A DNA stretch of 8,575 bases, from the NCBI GenBank assembly GCA_024654105.1, contig JANLID010000174.1, positions 1 through 8,575 of the forward strand. The letters run 5' to 3'. The notes beneath the pieces are model-generated. The model was not told the origin of the DNA, did no database searches, and was given only the letters and a program-made list of their open reading frames with translations. The translations under genes were made by a program, and so were the position numbers. Shown in pieces: positions 1 to 5,644 of the stretch (its first letter is position 1; each line of letters opens with the position of its first letter). Origin of the DNA: Gallionella sp. (GTDB taxonomy: Bacteria > Pseudomonadota > Gammaproteobacteria > Burkholderiales > Gallionellaceae).

Positions 1-1
1 T

Positions 2-115
2 ATCTTCAAGCACAAAAAGGCGCGTTACAAAGGGCTTGAGAAGAACGGTGCGCAACTGAATGCACTGTTCGCCTTGAGCAATTTGTACATGGTCAGGGGT
101 ATGAAATTTTTCTGA
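2..115 (+). CDS. C-terminal end of an IS5-type transposase (partial)
   Basis: The frame opens at the window edge and gives 37 residues, beginning IFKHKKARYKGLEKNGAQ and ending in MKFF before a TGA. The pattern 'K-x-R-Y-K/R-G-L-x-K-N-x-A-Q-L-x-x-L-F-A-L-x-N-L' is the familiar C-terminal signature of DDE transposases of the IS5 family, just after the catalytic Glu helix. The catalytic residues lie upstream, outside the window, so I cannot tell whether the gene is intact. I searched the 61 bases between this stop and the fumarase start for a terminal inverted repeat but cannot define one without the left end of the element. The right end must lie within those 61 bases or overlap the start of the next gene, unless the element is already decayed. 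Family assignment is from memory of conserved sequence; the subgroup is not resolved. Confidence 0.8.
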   Translation: MFKHKKARYKGLEKNGAQLNALFALSNLYMVRGMKFF

Positions 116-176
116 ATTTCCAACTGACGTTTCTAGTCTCAACCCAAACCCGCCGATTGCCCAGAGTAAAACCAAT

Positions 177-1703
177 ATGACAACCATTCATCAAGAAGAC
201 TTCATCGCCAGCGTTGCCGATGCGCTGCAATACATTTCCTACTACCATCCGCTCGACTACATCAAGGCGCTGGGCAAGGCCTACGAGCGCGAGCAGTCGC
301 CCGCAGCGCGCGATGCCATCGCGCAAATCCTCACCAACTCGCGCATGAGCGCGCAGGGACACCGGCCGATTTGCCAGGATACCGGCATCGTTGCGGCCTT
401 TGTCAAGGTCGGCATGGAGGTGCGCTGGGATGATGCTACGATGGGCGTCGGCGACATGATCAACGAGGGGGTGCGCCGCGCGTACCTGAACCCGGACAAC
501 GTGCTGCGCGCCTCGGTGGTGAGCGACCCGGCCGGCGCGCGCAGGAACACCCGCGACAACACCCCGGCAGTAATCCATTACGAGATCGTCCCCGGCGACA
601 AGGTCGAAGTGACTCTCGCAGCAAAGGGCGGCGGCTCGGAAAACAAGTCAAAATTTACTGTGCTCAATCCCTCGGACAGCCTGGTTGACTGGGTGCTGAA
701 GACTGTTCCCGCGATGGGCGCAGGATGGTGTCCTCCGGGCATACTCGGCATCGGCATCGGCGGCACGGCGGAGAAGGCCATGCTGCTCGCCAAGGAAGCG
801 CTGATGGAACCGGTCGATATCCACGAATTGCAAGCGCGCGGCGCGAGCAACCGCGTGGAAGAGCTGCGCCTGGAGTTGTATGAGAAGGTCAACGCGCTGG
901 GCATCGGCGCGCAGGGACTGGGCGGCCTCACCACCGTGCTGGACGTTAAGATCAAGGACTATCCGACCCATGCCGCCGGTTTGCCGGTCGCGATGATCCC
1001 CAACTGCGCTGCCACCCGCCACATTCACTTTACGCTCGACGGCAGCGGACCGGCCGCGCTGGTGCCGCCCTCGCTCGACGAGTGGCCGAAAGTCGAATGG
1101 CATCCCTCCGCAGACTCGCGCCGCGTCAACCTCGACAGCATCACGCGCGAAGAAATTGCCGGCTGGAAACCGGGCGAGACCCTGCTGTTGTCCGGCAAGC
1201 TGCTTACCGGGCGCGATGCCGCACACAAGCGCATCTCCGACATGCTGGCGCGCGGCGAAACCTTGCCGGTGGATTTCATCAATCGCTTCATTTATTACGT
1301 CGGCCCGGTCGATCCGGTGCGCGACGAAGTGGTCGGCCCGGCCGGCCCGACCACCGCGACGCGCATGGATAAGTTCACCGACCTGATGCTGGAAAAGACC
1401 GGCCTGATCGGCATGGTCGGCAAAGCCGAGCGCGGTGCGGAAGCGATCGCGAGCATCAAGCAGCATAAAGCCGTTTATCTGATGGCGGTCGGCGGTGCGG
1501 CTTATCTGGTATCCAAGGCAATCAAGGCCGCCAGGGTACTGGCCTTCGCCGATCTGGGGATGGAAGCCATCTACGAATTCACCGTGCAGGATATGCCGGT
1601 TACCGTGGCGGTGGACACAAACGGCACGTCGGTACATGAAACCGGACCGGCGGAATGGCGTGTGAAAATCAGCAAGATTCAAAGAACCAAATCCGGGGCC
1701 TGA
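177..1703 (+). CDS. fumA: Fumarate hydratase, class I (iron-sulfur fumarase)
   Basis: This cytoplasmic enzyme interconverts fumarate and (S)-malate in the TCA cycle using an oxygen-sensitive [4Fe-4S] cluster. The 508-residue product has both class I halves in one chain: an N-terminal TtdA-like domain (about 1-285) and a C-terminal FumB-like swivel domain (about 310-500). Three cluster cysteines stand in typical settings: C66 in RPICQDTG (followed by the conserved Q67-D68), C185 in GWCPPGILG and C277 in PNCAATRHIHF. The C-terminal half carries LLTGRDAAHKR (342-352), VGPAGPTTATRMDKF (386-400) and GMVGKAERG (412-420), which belong to the active site. Length and N-terminus (…SVADALQYISYYHP) match the roughly 507-residue betaproteobacterial form rather than the 548-residue E. 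coli FumA. The Shine-Dalgarno is weak (AGAG at 163-166). The upstream region is only 61 bases long after a transposase end, so the native promoter may be altered. The symbol denotes the class I type; strict orthology to E. coli FumA or FumB is not implied. Confidence 0.95.
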   Translation: MTTIHQEDFIASVADALQYISYYHPLDYIKALGKAYEREQSPAARDAIAQILTNSRMSAQGHRPICQDTGIVAAFVKVGMEVRWDDATMGVGDMINEGVRRAYLNPDNVLRASVVSDPAGARRNTRDNTPAVIHYEIVPGDKVEVTLAAKGGGSENKSKFTVLNPSDSLVDWVLKTVPAMGAGWCPPGILGIGIGGTAEKAMLLAKEALMEPVDIHELQARGASNRVEELRLELYEKVNALGIGAQGLGGLTTVLDVKIKDYPTHAAGLPVAMIPNCAATRHIHFTLDGSGPAALVPPSLDEWPKVEWHPSADSRRVNLDSITREEIAGWKPGETLLLSGKLLTGRDAAHKRISDMLARGETLPVDFINRFIYYVGPVDPVRDEVVGPAGPTTATRMDKFTDLMLEKTGLIGMVGKAERGAEAIASIKQHKAVYLMAVGGAAYLVSKAIKAARVLAFADLGMEAIYEFTVQDMPVTVAVDTNGTSVHETGPAEWRVKISKIQRTKSGA

Positions 1704-1738
1704 AAACAGGCCTCTTGCTTCAAGGCCAACGGCCTTTT
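1697..1738 (+). terminator. Tandem hairpins after the fumarase gene
   Basis: Two perfect stems follow one another. GGCCTG/CAGGCC with an AAAA loop (1697-1712) spans the fumarase stop codon, and AAGGCC/GGCCTT with an AAC loop (1722-1736) runs into a short T stretch. The second resembles a weak intrinsic terminator because the T-run is only four bases. Termination may be shared with the larger palindrome just downstream. Confidence 0.55.
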
Positions 1739-1750
1739 GGATAAAGCCAT

Positions 1751-1774
1751 CTGGACTGCCACGCCGTCAGTGCC
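1751..1774. repeat. Possible partial copy of the neighbouring palindromic repeat
   Basis: The stretch beginning CTGGACTGCCACGCCGTCAG aligns, with one gap and a few mismatches, to the reverse complement of the right arm of the palindrome at 1828-1863 (CTGGATCGCCACGGCCTGAC). This suggests a decayed extra half-unit beside the main copy. The match is imperfect and GC-rich, so chance similarity is possible. Confidence 0.35.
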
Positions 1775-1776
1775 GG

Positions 1777-1872
1777 TTTTCTGATGGGCTGGATTGCTTC
1801 GCTGCACTCGCAATGACCCGGGCTGGCGTCATCGCGAGGCCGTCAGGCCGTGGCGATCCAGCCAATCAAAAA
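1777..1872. repeat. Long imperfect palindrome of the dispersed 'GCAATCC…GTCAT' type
   Basis: The left arm (1777-1817, containing GGCTGGATTGCTTCGC and CTCGCAATGAC) and right arm (1828-1872, containing GTCATCGCGAGG and GGCGATCCAGCC) are inverted copies around a loop of about ten bases. The outer GGCTGGAT/ATCCAGCC pairing (1787-1794 with 1856-1863) is perfect and the flanks add a TTTT/AAAA pairing. The core strings are those of a widespread class of intergenic palindromes (roughly GTCATTGCGAG…GCAATCC) found scattered in many proteobacterial genomes; I recognise this from memory. It sits between the convergent fumarase and ferredoxin genes, where it could act as a bidirectional terminator or protect mRNA 3' ends. 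It encodes no protein and is probably a non-autonomous element. Confidence 0.7.
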
Positions 1873-1898
1873 GGAATTCCGGTCAGAGCCTCTGGACA

Positions 1899-1913
1899 GG
1901 CCGTCTCACGGCC
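1899..1913 (-). terminator. Small hairpin over the ferredoxin stop codon
   Basis: GGCCGT and ACGGCC form a perfect 6-bp stem with a 3-base loop. On the minus strand the ferredoxin TGA (1906-1908) falls within the loop and stem. No T-run follows directly; the nearest, TTTTT in minus-strand sense, comes about 27 bases later. It is therefore a poor intrinsic terminator by itself and may only be a structured 3' end. Confidence 0.3.
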
Positions 1914-2124
1914 GGGGCAACCGGAACGGTTTGCCATCGGCATCCAGAAAACAATCCACCGGACCCACAACGACACAACGGGGCTGGTCAAAGTAGCCCA
2001 CGCACTCATTGCATTTGTCCGGGTCGATAACATAAATATAATCGCCCTCGGAGATTGCCCCGGTGGGGCATTCCGGCTCACAGAGACCGCAATTGATGCA
2101 ATCATCCGTAATGGATAATGCCAT
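1906..2124 (-). CDS. 2[4Fe-4S] ferredoxin, Allochromatium/YfhL type, missing one ligand cysteine
   Basis: The 72-residue product should be a small soluble electron carrier with two [4Fe-4S] clusters. It starts MALSITDDCINCGLCEPECP, giving the CxxCxxC…CP motif at C9, C12, C15 and C19. The second motif is C38-x2-C41-x8-C50, with the eight-residue insertion between C41 and C50 characteristic of the Allochromatium vinosum/YfhL group. In that group C50 is followed by xxxCPVDC; here the sequence is CVVVGPVDC, so the cysteine expected at position 54, by family alignment a cluster I ligand, is glycine (codon GGT, one base from TGT). C58, the extra non-ligand cysteine of the group, remains and might substitute. 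The tail after C58 is only 14 residues, shorter than the E. coli YfhL tail, and ends at a GC-rich hairpin. The start is well supported: GGAG (2132-2135) lies seven bases upstream of ATG. It follows mdh in the same direction, 209 bases downstream. It may be functional, specialised or decaying; a base-call error is also possible. Confidence 0.85.
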   Translation of the reverse strand: MALSITDDCINCGLCEPECPTGAISEGDYIYVIDPDKCNECVGYFDQPRCVVVGPVDCFLDADGKPFRLPRP

Positions 2125-2204
2125 TTCTCTTCTCCGTATTACTCACCAAGCTCCGCATGATTTTCGCTCTCGACATATCAGCTATACATGGCGACAGAAA
2201 TCGT

Positions 2205-2327
2205 AGCGAGCGGTTTTGGAATGGGGGGGGCCGGAGCACAGGAACTGGAGTGTACACAGAAGTGCATGAGGATTCCGAGCACCGCCCGACCCCGTTCCGG
2301 AATCGCGCAGTAAATTTATGACGCTAT
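2205..2327. other. Structured intergenic stretch with inverted repeat and GTGTACAC palindrome
   Basis: Between mdh and the ferredoxin there are 209 bases in which I see no gene. The stretch holds an eight-G run (2223-2230), a perfect 8-bp palindrome GTGTACAC (2250-2257) and an inverted repeat GATTCCG (2271-2277)/CGGAATC (2298-2304) around a 20-base loop. A short direct repeat, CCGGAGCAC (2231) versus CCGAGCAC (2275), is also present. The arrangement resembles dispersed intergenic sequences I have seen in other Betaproteobacteria, but I cannot verify that here. It could be part of a repeat family, a structured RNA or an mdh 3' structure; the hairpin lacks the T-run of a classic terminator. Confidence 0.4.
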
Positions 2328-2333
2328 GTATGA

Positions 2334-3317
2334 TTAACCGAGCAAATGCTTCACATGCTCGCGTTCCTCGATCAGTTCCTGATAGCTGTTGTCCATGTGT
2401 TTGCGGCCCTGTTCGCTGATCGACAGGCCTTGCACGATGTGATATTCGCCCTGCTTGCATCTCACCGGAAAGCCGTAGATCACCCCCTCAGGAATTCCGT
2501 AGCTGCCGTCGGACGGCACGCCCATGGTCACCCAGTTGTTGTGATGTGCGCCGAGCATCCAGTCGTGGACATGGTAGATGGCGGCATTCGCGGCGCTCGC
2601 TGCGCTTGACAGGCCGCGTGCCTCGATGACCGCAGCGCCGCGGTTTTGCACGGTAGGGATGAATTCGCGTTCCACCCATTCCTGATCCGGCAAAACATCG
2701 CGCACCAGTTTGCCGCGAATCTCGGTATGGTCGAGATCGGGATATTGTGAGCCGGAATGGTTGCCCCAAACGATCATCTTCTTGATGTCCTGGATCGGTT
2801 GGAACAGCTTTTGCGCAACTTGCGCAATGGCGCGATTATGGTCCAGACGCATCATTGAGGTGAAGTTGCGCGGGTCGAGGTCGGGTGCGTTTTTCATCGC
2901 GATCAGCGCGTTGGTATTGGCGGGGTTGCCCACCACCAGCACCTTGACATGGCGTTCCGCATATTCGTTAAGCAGCTTGCCTTGCGCGGAGAAAATCGCG
3001 CCATTGGCTTCCATCAGGTCCTTGCGTTCCATGCCCTTGCTGCGTGGTCGTGCGCCGATCAGTAAGGCGATTTCGGTATCCCTGAACGCGACTTTCGGGT
3101 CATCGGTAATGATGATTTGCTGCAACAGCGGAAAGGCGCAGTCCTCCAGTTCCATCATCACGCCGCGCAGCATCGTCTGCGCTTGCGGCAAGTCCAGCAA
3201 TTGCAGAATGATGGGCTGATCTTGTCCCAGCATGATGCCATTGGCGATGCGGAACAGGGCAGCATAGCTGATTTGGCCGGCCGCTCCGGTGATGGTGATG
3301 CGGATAGGTGCTTTCAT
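2334..3317 (-). CDS. mdh: Malate dehydrogenase (NAD-dependent)
   Basis: This enzyme oxidises (S)-malate to oxaloacetate with NAD in the cytoplasm, the TCA step after fumarase. The 327-residue product has the N-terminal Rossmann fold with GAAGQIS (11-17) and D42, the acid expected to bind the adenine ribose of NAD. The active-site loop IGARPRSKGMERKD (87-100) holds the mobile substrate-binding arginines. GNPANTNA (130-137) follows, then RLDHNRA (157-163) with the catalytic-pair aspartate D159, and WGNHSGSQYPD (184-194) with catalytic H187. It belongs to the cytosolic-type MDH family of about 325-330 residues, not the E. coli 312-residue type. The open frame extends 35 codons further upstream, but the ATG at 3315-3317 is chosen because the family begins there and AGAGGAAAG precedes it at suitable spacing. 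M156 stands where many relatives have Thr (MTRLDH). A TATGAT box (3361-3366, minus strand) could be its -10, but no good -35 is seen. It is divergent from tRNA-Leu. Confidence 0.95.
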   Translation of the reverse strand: MKAPIRITITGAAGQISYAALFRIANGIMLGQDQPIILQLLDLPQAQTMLRGVMMELEDCAFPLLQQIIITDDPKVAFRDTEIALLIGARPRSKGMERKDLMEANGAIFSAQGKLLNEYAERHVKVLVVGNPANTNALIAMKNAPDLDPRNFTSMMRLDHNRAIAQVAQKLFQPIQDIKKMIVWGNHSGSQYPDLDHTEIRGKLVRDVLPDQEWVEREFIPTVQNRGAAVIEARGLSSAASAANAAIYHVHDWMLGAHHNNWVTMGVPSDGSYGIPEGVIYGFPVRCKQGEYHIVQGLSISEQGRKHMDNSYQELIEEREHVKHLLG

Positions 3318-3420
3318 GTTTCTTTCCTCTGGATAAGTGATTTTAGGCAAAAGAAGCCGAATCATAATTGTTTTGATTTTTTCGCGCCATGCAAAAGGTG
3401 TAGCACATGGGGTGTTGGTC

Positions 3421-3456
3421 ACTTATCAGAACGCCAGTAGTGCTATAATTCGCCCG
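3421..3456 (+). promoter_or_regulatory. Promoter of the tRNA-Leu (–tig–clpP) transcript
   Basis: A consensus TATAAT box (3444-3449), preceded by TGC as in extended -10 promoters, lies about 30 bases before the tRNA. The sequence just downstream, CGCCCGGC, is the GC-rich discriminator typical of stable-RNA promoters under stringent control. No convincing -35 is present at 16-18 bases; TTGGTC (3415-3420) is 23 bases away. Transcription probably starts near 3456. The stretch 3318-3443 also serves as the divergent mdh upstream region. Confidence 0.7.
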
Positions 3457-3478
3457 GCAAAGCTGGAAGCGCAACAGC

Positions 3479-3563
3479 GCGAAAGTGGCGGAATTGGTAG
3501 ACGCACTGGATTTAGGTTCCAGCGCCTTACGGCGTGAGAGTTCGAGTCTCTCCTTTCGCACCA
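3479..3563 (+). tRNA. tRNA-Leu, anticodon UAG
   Basis: The acceptor strands GCGAAAG (3479-3485) and CTTTCGC (3553-3559) pair perfectly over seven bases, followed by discriminator A and an encoded CCA (3561-3563). The anticodon stem CTGGA/TCCAG encloses loop TTTAGGT with anticodon TAG (3513-3515), decoding CUA and, by wobble, other CUN codons. A long variable arm (around CGCCTTACGGCG), as expected for a class II leucine tRNA, is followed by the T arm GAGAG-TTCGAGT-CTCTC. The 85-base length fits tRNA-Leu. No terminator separates it from the trigger factor gene 35 bases downstream, so the two are probably processed from one transcript. Confidence 0.97.
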
Positions 3564-3598
3564 GCACCTAATTCAACTTCAATTTAAGGAAATTCAGC

Positions 3599-4897
3599 AT
3601 GTCCAGCGTAGAAACTGTAAGCGCGCTAAAGCGTCGTCTTAACGCATCCATTCCTCAACAAGCCATTCGTGGCGAGGTGGCTACCCGCCTGAAAAAAATC
3701 GGGCGTACCGCAAAAATTTCCGGGTTTCGCCCGGGAAAAGTCCCGGCAAAAATTCTGGAGCAGCATTACGGTGCGCAGGCGCACCAGGAAGCTTTGGGCG
3801 ATGCGCTGCAGCGCTCATTTGCCGAGGCCGCGCAACTCAATAATCTGAGGGTGGCCGGGTATCCGCAATTTGAGATCAAGACTAACGACCTGAATGCCGA
3901 TTCGATCGAATATAGCGCGACTTTTGAGGTTTACCCGGAAGTAGTGATGGGCGATTTGTCGGGAGAAACGGTGGAGCGTCTGGTTTATGAACTGGCGCAG
4001 GCTGATGTGGATGACACCATTGTGACGTTACGCAAGCAGCGCGCCGTGTTTGAACCGGTGGATCGTGCCGCACAAGCCGAGGATCAGGTGCGTATCGATT
4101 TTGTTGGCAGGCTGGACGGCGAGATTTTTCAGGGTGGCGAAGCCAGTGATTACCCGTTTGTGTTAGGCGTTGGGCGCATGTTGCCGGAGTTCGAGGCCGC
4201 CATTATTGGCATGAAGGCGGGCGATACCAAGTCTTTCGACATGACTTTTCCGGAGGATTACCACGGCAAGAATGTGGCGGGCAAGCAAGTAACTTTCACC
4301 ATCACCTTGCATCGGGTGGAGGAGCCGAGATTGCCGGAAGTGGATGCCGCATTTGCCGAGTCTGTCGGCATTGAAGACGGCGATGTCAGCAAGCTGGAAA
4401 GCGAAGTTAGCACCAATTTACAGCGCGAAGTGGTGCGCCGTCTGAAGGTGCGCAACAAGGAAGCAGCGATGAATGCCCTGCTGAAAGTAGCGTTGTTCGA
4501 CTTGCCCAAAGCACTGGTGGAATGGGAAGTGCAAAATCTGATGCAGCAGGCCATGCGGGATATGGAGTCGCGCGGAATGAAAGTGAAAGATGTGATGCTG
4601 TCGCCGGAATTGTTCACTGAGCGTGCCATAAAACGTATCAAGCTCGGCTTGATTTTTGCGGAGTTGGCGCAGAAACACAAATTAACGGCCAAGCCCGAGC
4701 AGGTGCGCGCACTGGTGGAGGATCACGCGCAAAGCTTTGACCAGCCAGAGGAGGTGGTAAGCTGGCTCTACGCTAATCCTTCCCAGTTGCAAGAGATGGA
4801 AAGTCTGGCGCTGGAGGAAAATGTGGCAGGCTGGATAACAGGGCAGACAAGAACCATAGACAAGGCAGTCTCTTTTAAAGAATTGATGGGAAACTGA
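3599..4897 (+). CDS. tig: Trigger factor, ribosome-associated chaperone and prolyl isomerase
   Basis: Trigger factor docks at the ribosomal exit tunnel near protein L23, shields nascent chains and has peptidyl-prolyl isomerase activity. The 432-residue length equals the E. coli protein. The N-terminal ribosome-binding domain carries the signature GFRPGKVP (42-49; E. coli GFRKGKVP). An FKBP-like isomerase domain spans about 161-245, with DQVRIDFVGRLDGEIFQGG, FVLGVGRMLPEFEAAIIGMKAGD and the closing VTFTITLHRVEEPRLPE. The remaining helical part (about 112-150 and 246-432) forms the C-terminal arms that cradle substrate, with family-typical stretches such as LVEWEVQNLMQQAMRDM. The start is supported by AAGGA (3586-3590) eight bases upstream of ATG and by the standard N-terminus (MSSVETVSALKRRL). 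It follows tRNA-Leu without a terminator and is followed almost immediately by clpP. Identification is secure. Confidence 0.97.
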   Translation: MSSVETVSALKRRLNASIPQQAIRGEVATRLKKIGRTAKISGFRPGKVPAKILEQHYGAQAHQEALGDALQRSFAEAAQLNNLRVAGYPQFEIKTNDLNADSIEYSATFEVYPEVVMGDLSGETVERLVYELAQADVDDTIVTLRKQRAVFEPVDRAAQAEDQVRIDFVGRLDGEIFQGGEASDYPFVLGVGRMLPEFEAAIIGMKAGDTKSFDMTFPEDYHGKNVAGKQVTFTITLHRVEEPRLPEVDAAFAESVGIEDGDVSKLESEVSTNLQREVVRRLKVRNKEAAMNALLKVALFDLPKALVEWEVQNLMQQAMRDMESRGMKVKDVMLSPELFTERAIKRIKLGLIFAELAQKHKLTAKPEQVRALVEDHAQSFDQPEEVVSWLYANPSQLQEMESLALEENVAGWITGQTRTIDKAVSFKELMGN

Positions 4898-4901
4898 CGT
4901 G

Positions 4902-5537
4902 ATGCACTATTACGAAAAACTTTTGTCCCGGCACCGGCAAGAGACGCAAAATATCGGTCTGATCCCGATGGTCGTGGAAACCAGCGGGCGCGGTGAGCGA
5001 GCTTATGACATCTACTCGCGCCTGCTCAAAGAGCGTGTGGTATTTTTGGTCGGCGAGGTCAATGACCATAGTGCGAATTTGATCGTGGCGCAGATGTTAT
5101 TCCTGGAATCGGAAAACCCGGACAAGGATATTCATTTCTATATCAATTCGCCAGGCGGTTCCGTGACTGCCGGCATGGCGATTTATGACACCATGCAATT
5201 CATCAAGCCAAATGTCAGCACGCTATGCATCGGCCAGGCGGCCAGCATGGGCGCGTTTCTGCTGGCGGCGGGCGAGAAGGGCAAGCGTTTCTGCCTGCCC
5301 AATTCGCGCGTGATGATTCATCAGCCGCTCGGCGGCTTCCGCGGCCAGGCTTCGGATGTTGAAATTCACGCGCGCGAGATTTTGTATCTGAAGCAGAGGC
5401 TCAATCAAATGTTGGCCCAGCATACCGGGCAATCGATTGAAACGATCGAGCGCGACACGGATCGCGATAATTTCCTGAGTGCGCTGGATGCGGTGAAATA
5501 TGGCATGGCGGATCAGGTGCTGGAAAAGCGCAGTTAA
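4902..5537 (+). CDS. clpP: ATP-dependent Clp protease proteolytic subunit
   Basis: ClpP forms a 14-subunit barrel that degrades proteins fed to it by ClpX or ClpA. Numbered from the ATG at 4902, the 211-residue protein has the Ser-His-Asp triad at S115 (GQAASMGAFLLAAG), H140 (SRVMIHQPLGG) and D189 (ERDTDRDNF), each at the spacing of E. coli ClpP. Other hallmarks are YSRLLKERVVFLVGEV, the oxyanion-hole NSPGGSVTAG and the handle helix around EIHAREILYLKQRLNQ. The first 15-20 residues are a probable propeptide; E. coli loses 14 by self-cleavage. An overlapping GTG at 4899 is an alternative start adding one residue: GGGA (4888-4891) lies 7 bases from GTG and 10 from ATG. The gap from the trigger factor stop is only one to four bases, so translation is probably coupled. 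The usual partner gene clpX does not follow within the window. Confidence 0.96.
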   Translation: MHYYEKLLSRHRQETQNIGLIPMVVETSGRGERAYDIYSRLLKERVVFLVGEVNDHSANLIVAQMLFLESENPDKDIHFYINSPGGSVTAGMAIYDTMQFIKPNVSTLCIGQAASMGAFLLAAGEKGKRFCLPNSRVMIHQPLGGFRGQASDVEIHAREILYLKQRLNQMLAQHTGQSIETIERDTDRDNFLSALDAVKYGMADQVLEKRS

Positions 5538-5546
5538 CGCAGTTAA
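5529..5546 (+). repeat. Perfect tandem 9-bp duplication across the clpP stop
   Basis: CGCAGTTAA occurs twice in direct succession. The first copy supplies the last Arg-Ser codons and the TAA of clpP; the second repeats them, and a further TAA follows in frame. It looks like a small replication-slippage duplication and gives the gene redundant stops. No terminator with a T-run is seen after clpP. Confidence 0.75.
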
Positions 5547-5607
5547 TAAGATGCGCACAATCCCCTGATTGAAAGCTGCACTTGCCTGTATAACGGTAAT
5601 GTGACGA

Positions 5608-5627
5608 CGTATGTAGGTGTACATACG
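5608..5627 (+). promoter_or_regulatory. Perfect 8-bp hairpin in the leader of the secreted peptidase-like gene
   Basis: CGTATGTA (5608-5615) and TACATACG (5620-5627) pair perfectly around a GGTG loop. The stem ends four bases before the Shine-Dalgarno GGGGAG (5632-5637). It could be a protein-binding operator or an mRNA element influencing ribosome access. It lacks a T-run, so it is not an intrinsic terminator. A promoter is not clear: TATAAC (5589-5594) has only a TTGAAA 14 bases upstream. Confidence 0.5.
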
Positions 5628-5644
5628 AAGCGGGGAGAATGACG

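Noticed and set aside
116..176. A terminal inverted repeat for the IS5-type element
   Set aside because: Without the left end no partner sequence can be compared, and nothing in these bases matches an IS5-family end that I know well enough to call.
648..1682. A 344-codon open frame on the minus strand inside the fumarase gene
   Set aside because: It lies wholly antisense to a gene with clear family motifs, its translation shows no recognisable domain, and long antisense frames are expected in GC-rich coding sequence.
1899..1913. A CRISPR-like or REP array in the repeat region 1741-1915
   Set aside because: The similar segments are inverted, unequal and irregularly spaced; there are no regular repeats with unique spacers.
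1794..2118. Two plus-strand open frames of about 78 and 101 codons
   Set aside because: They run through the palindromic repeat and antisense to the ferredoxin, have no Shine-Dalgarno and resemble no protein I know.
2118..2321. A 67-codon plus-strand frame in the mdh–ferredoxin gap
   Set aside because: It starts within the ferredoxin start region, lacks a ribosome binding site and crosses the inverted repeat; it is better explained as non-coding structured DNA.
2710..3219. A 169-codon plus-strand frame opposite mdh
   Set aside because: It is antisense to malate dehydrogenase, whose motifs are complete in the other strand.
3318..3422. A 35-residue N-terminal extension of malate dehydrogenase
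   Set aside because: The frame is open, but the family starts at MKAPIRITITGAAG, a good Shine-Dalgarno precedes that ATG, and the extension has neither a signal peptide nor conservation that I recognise.
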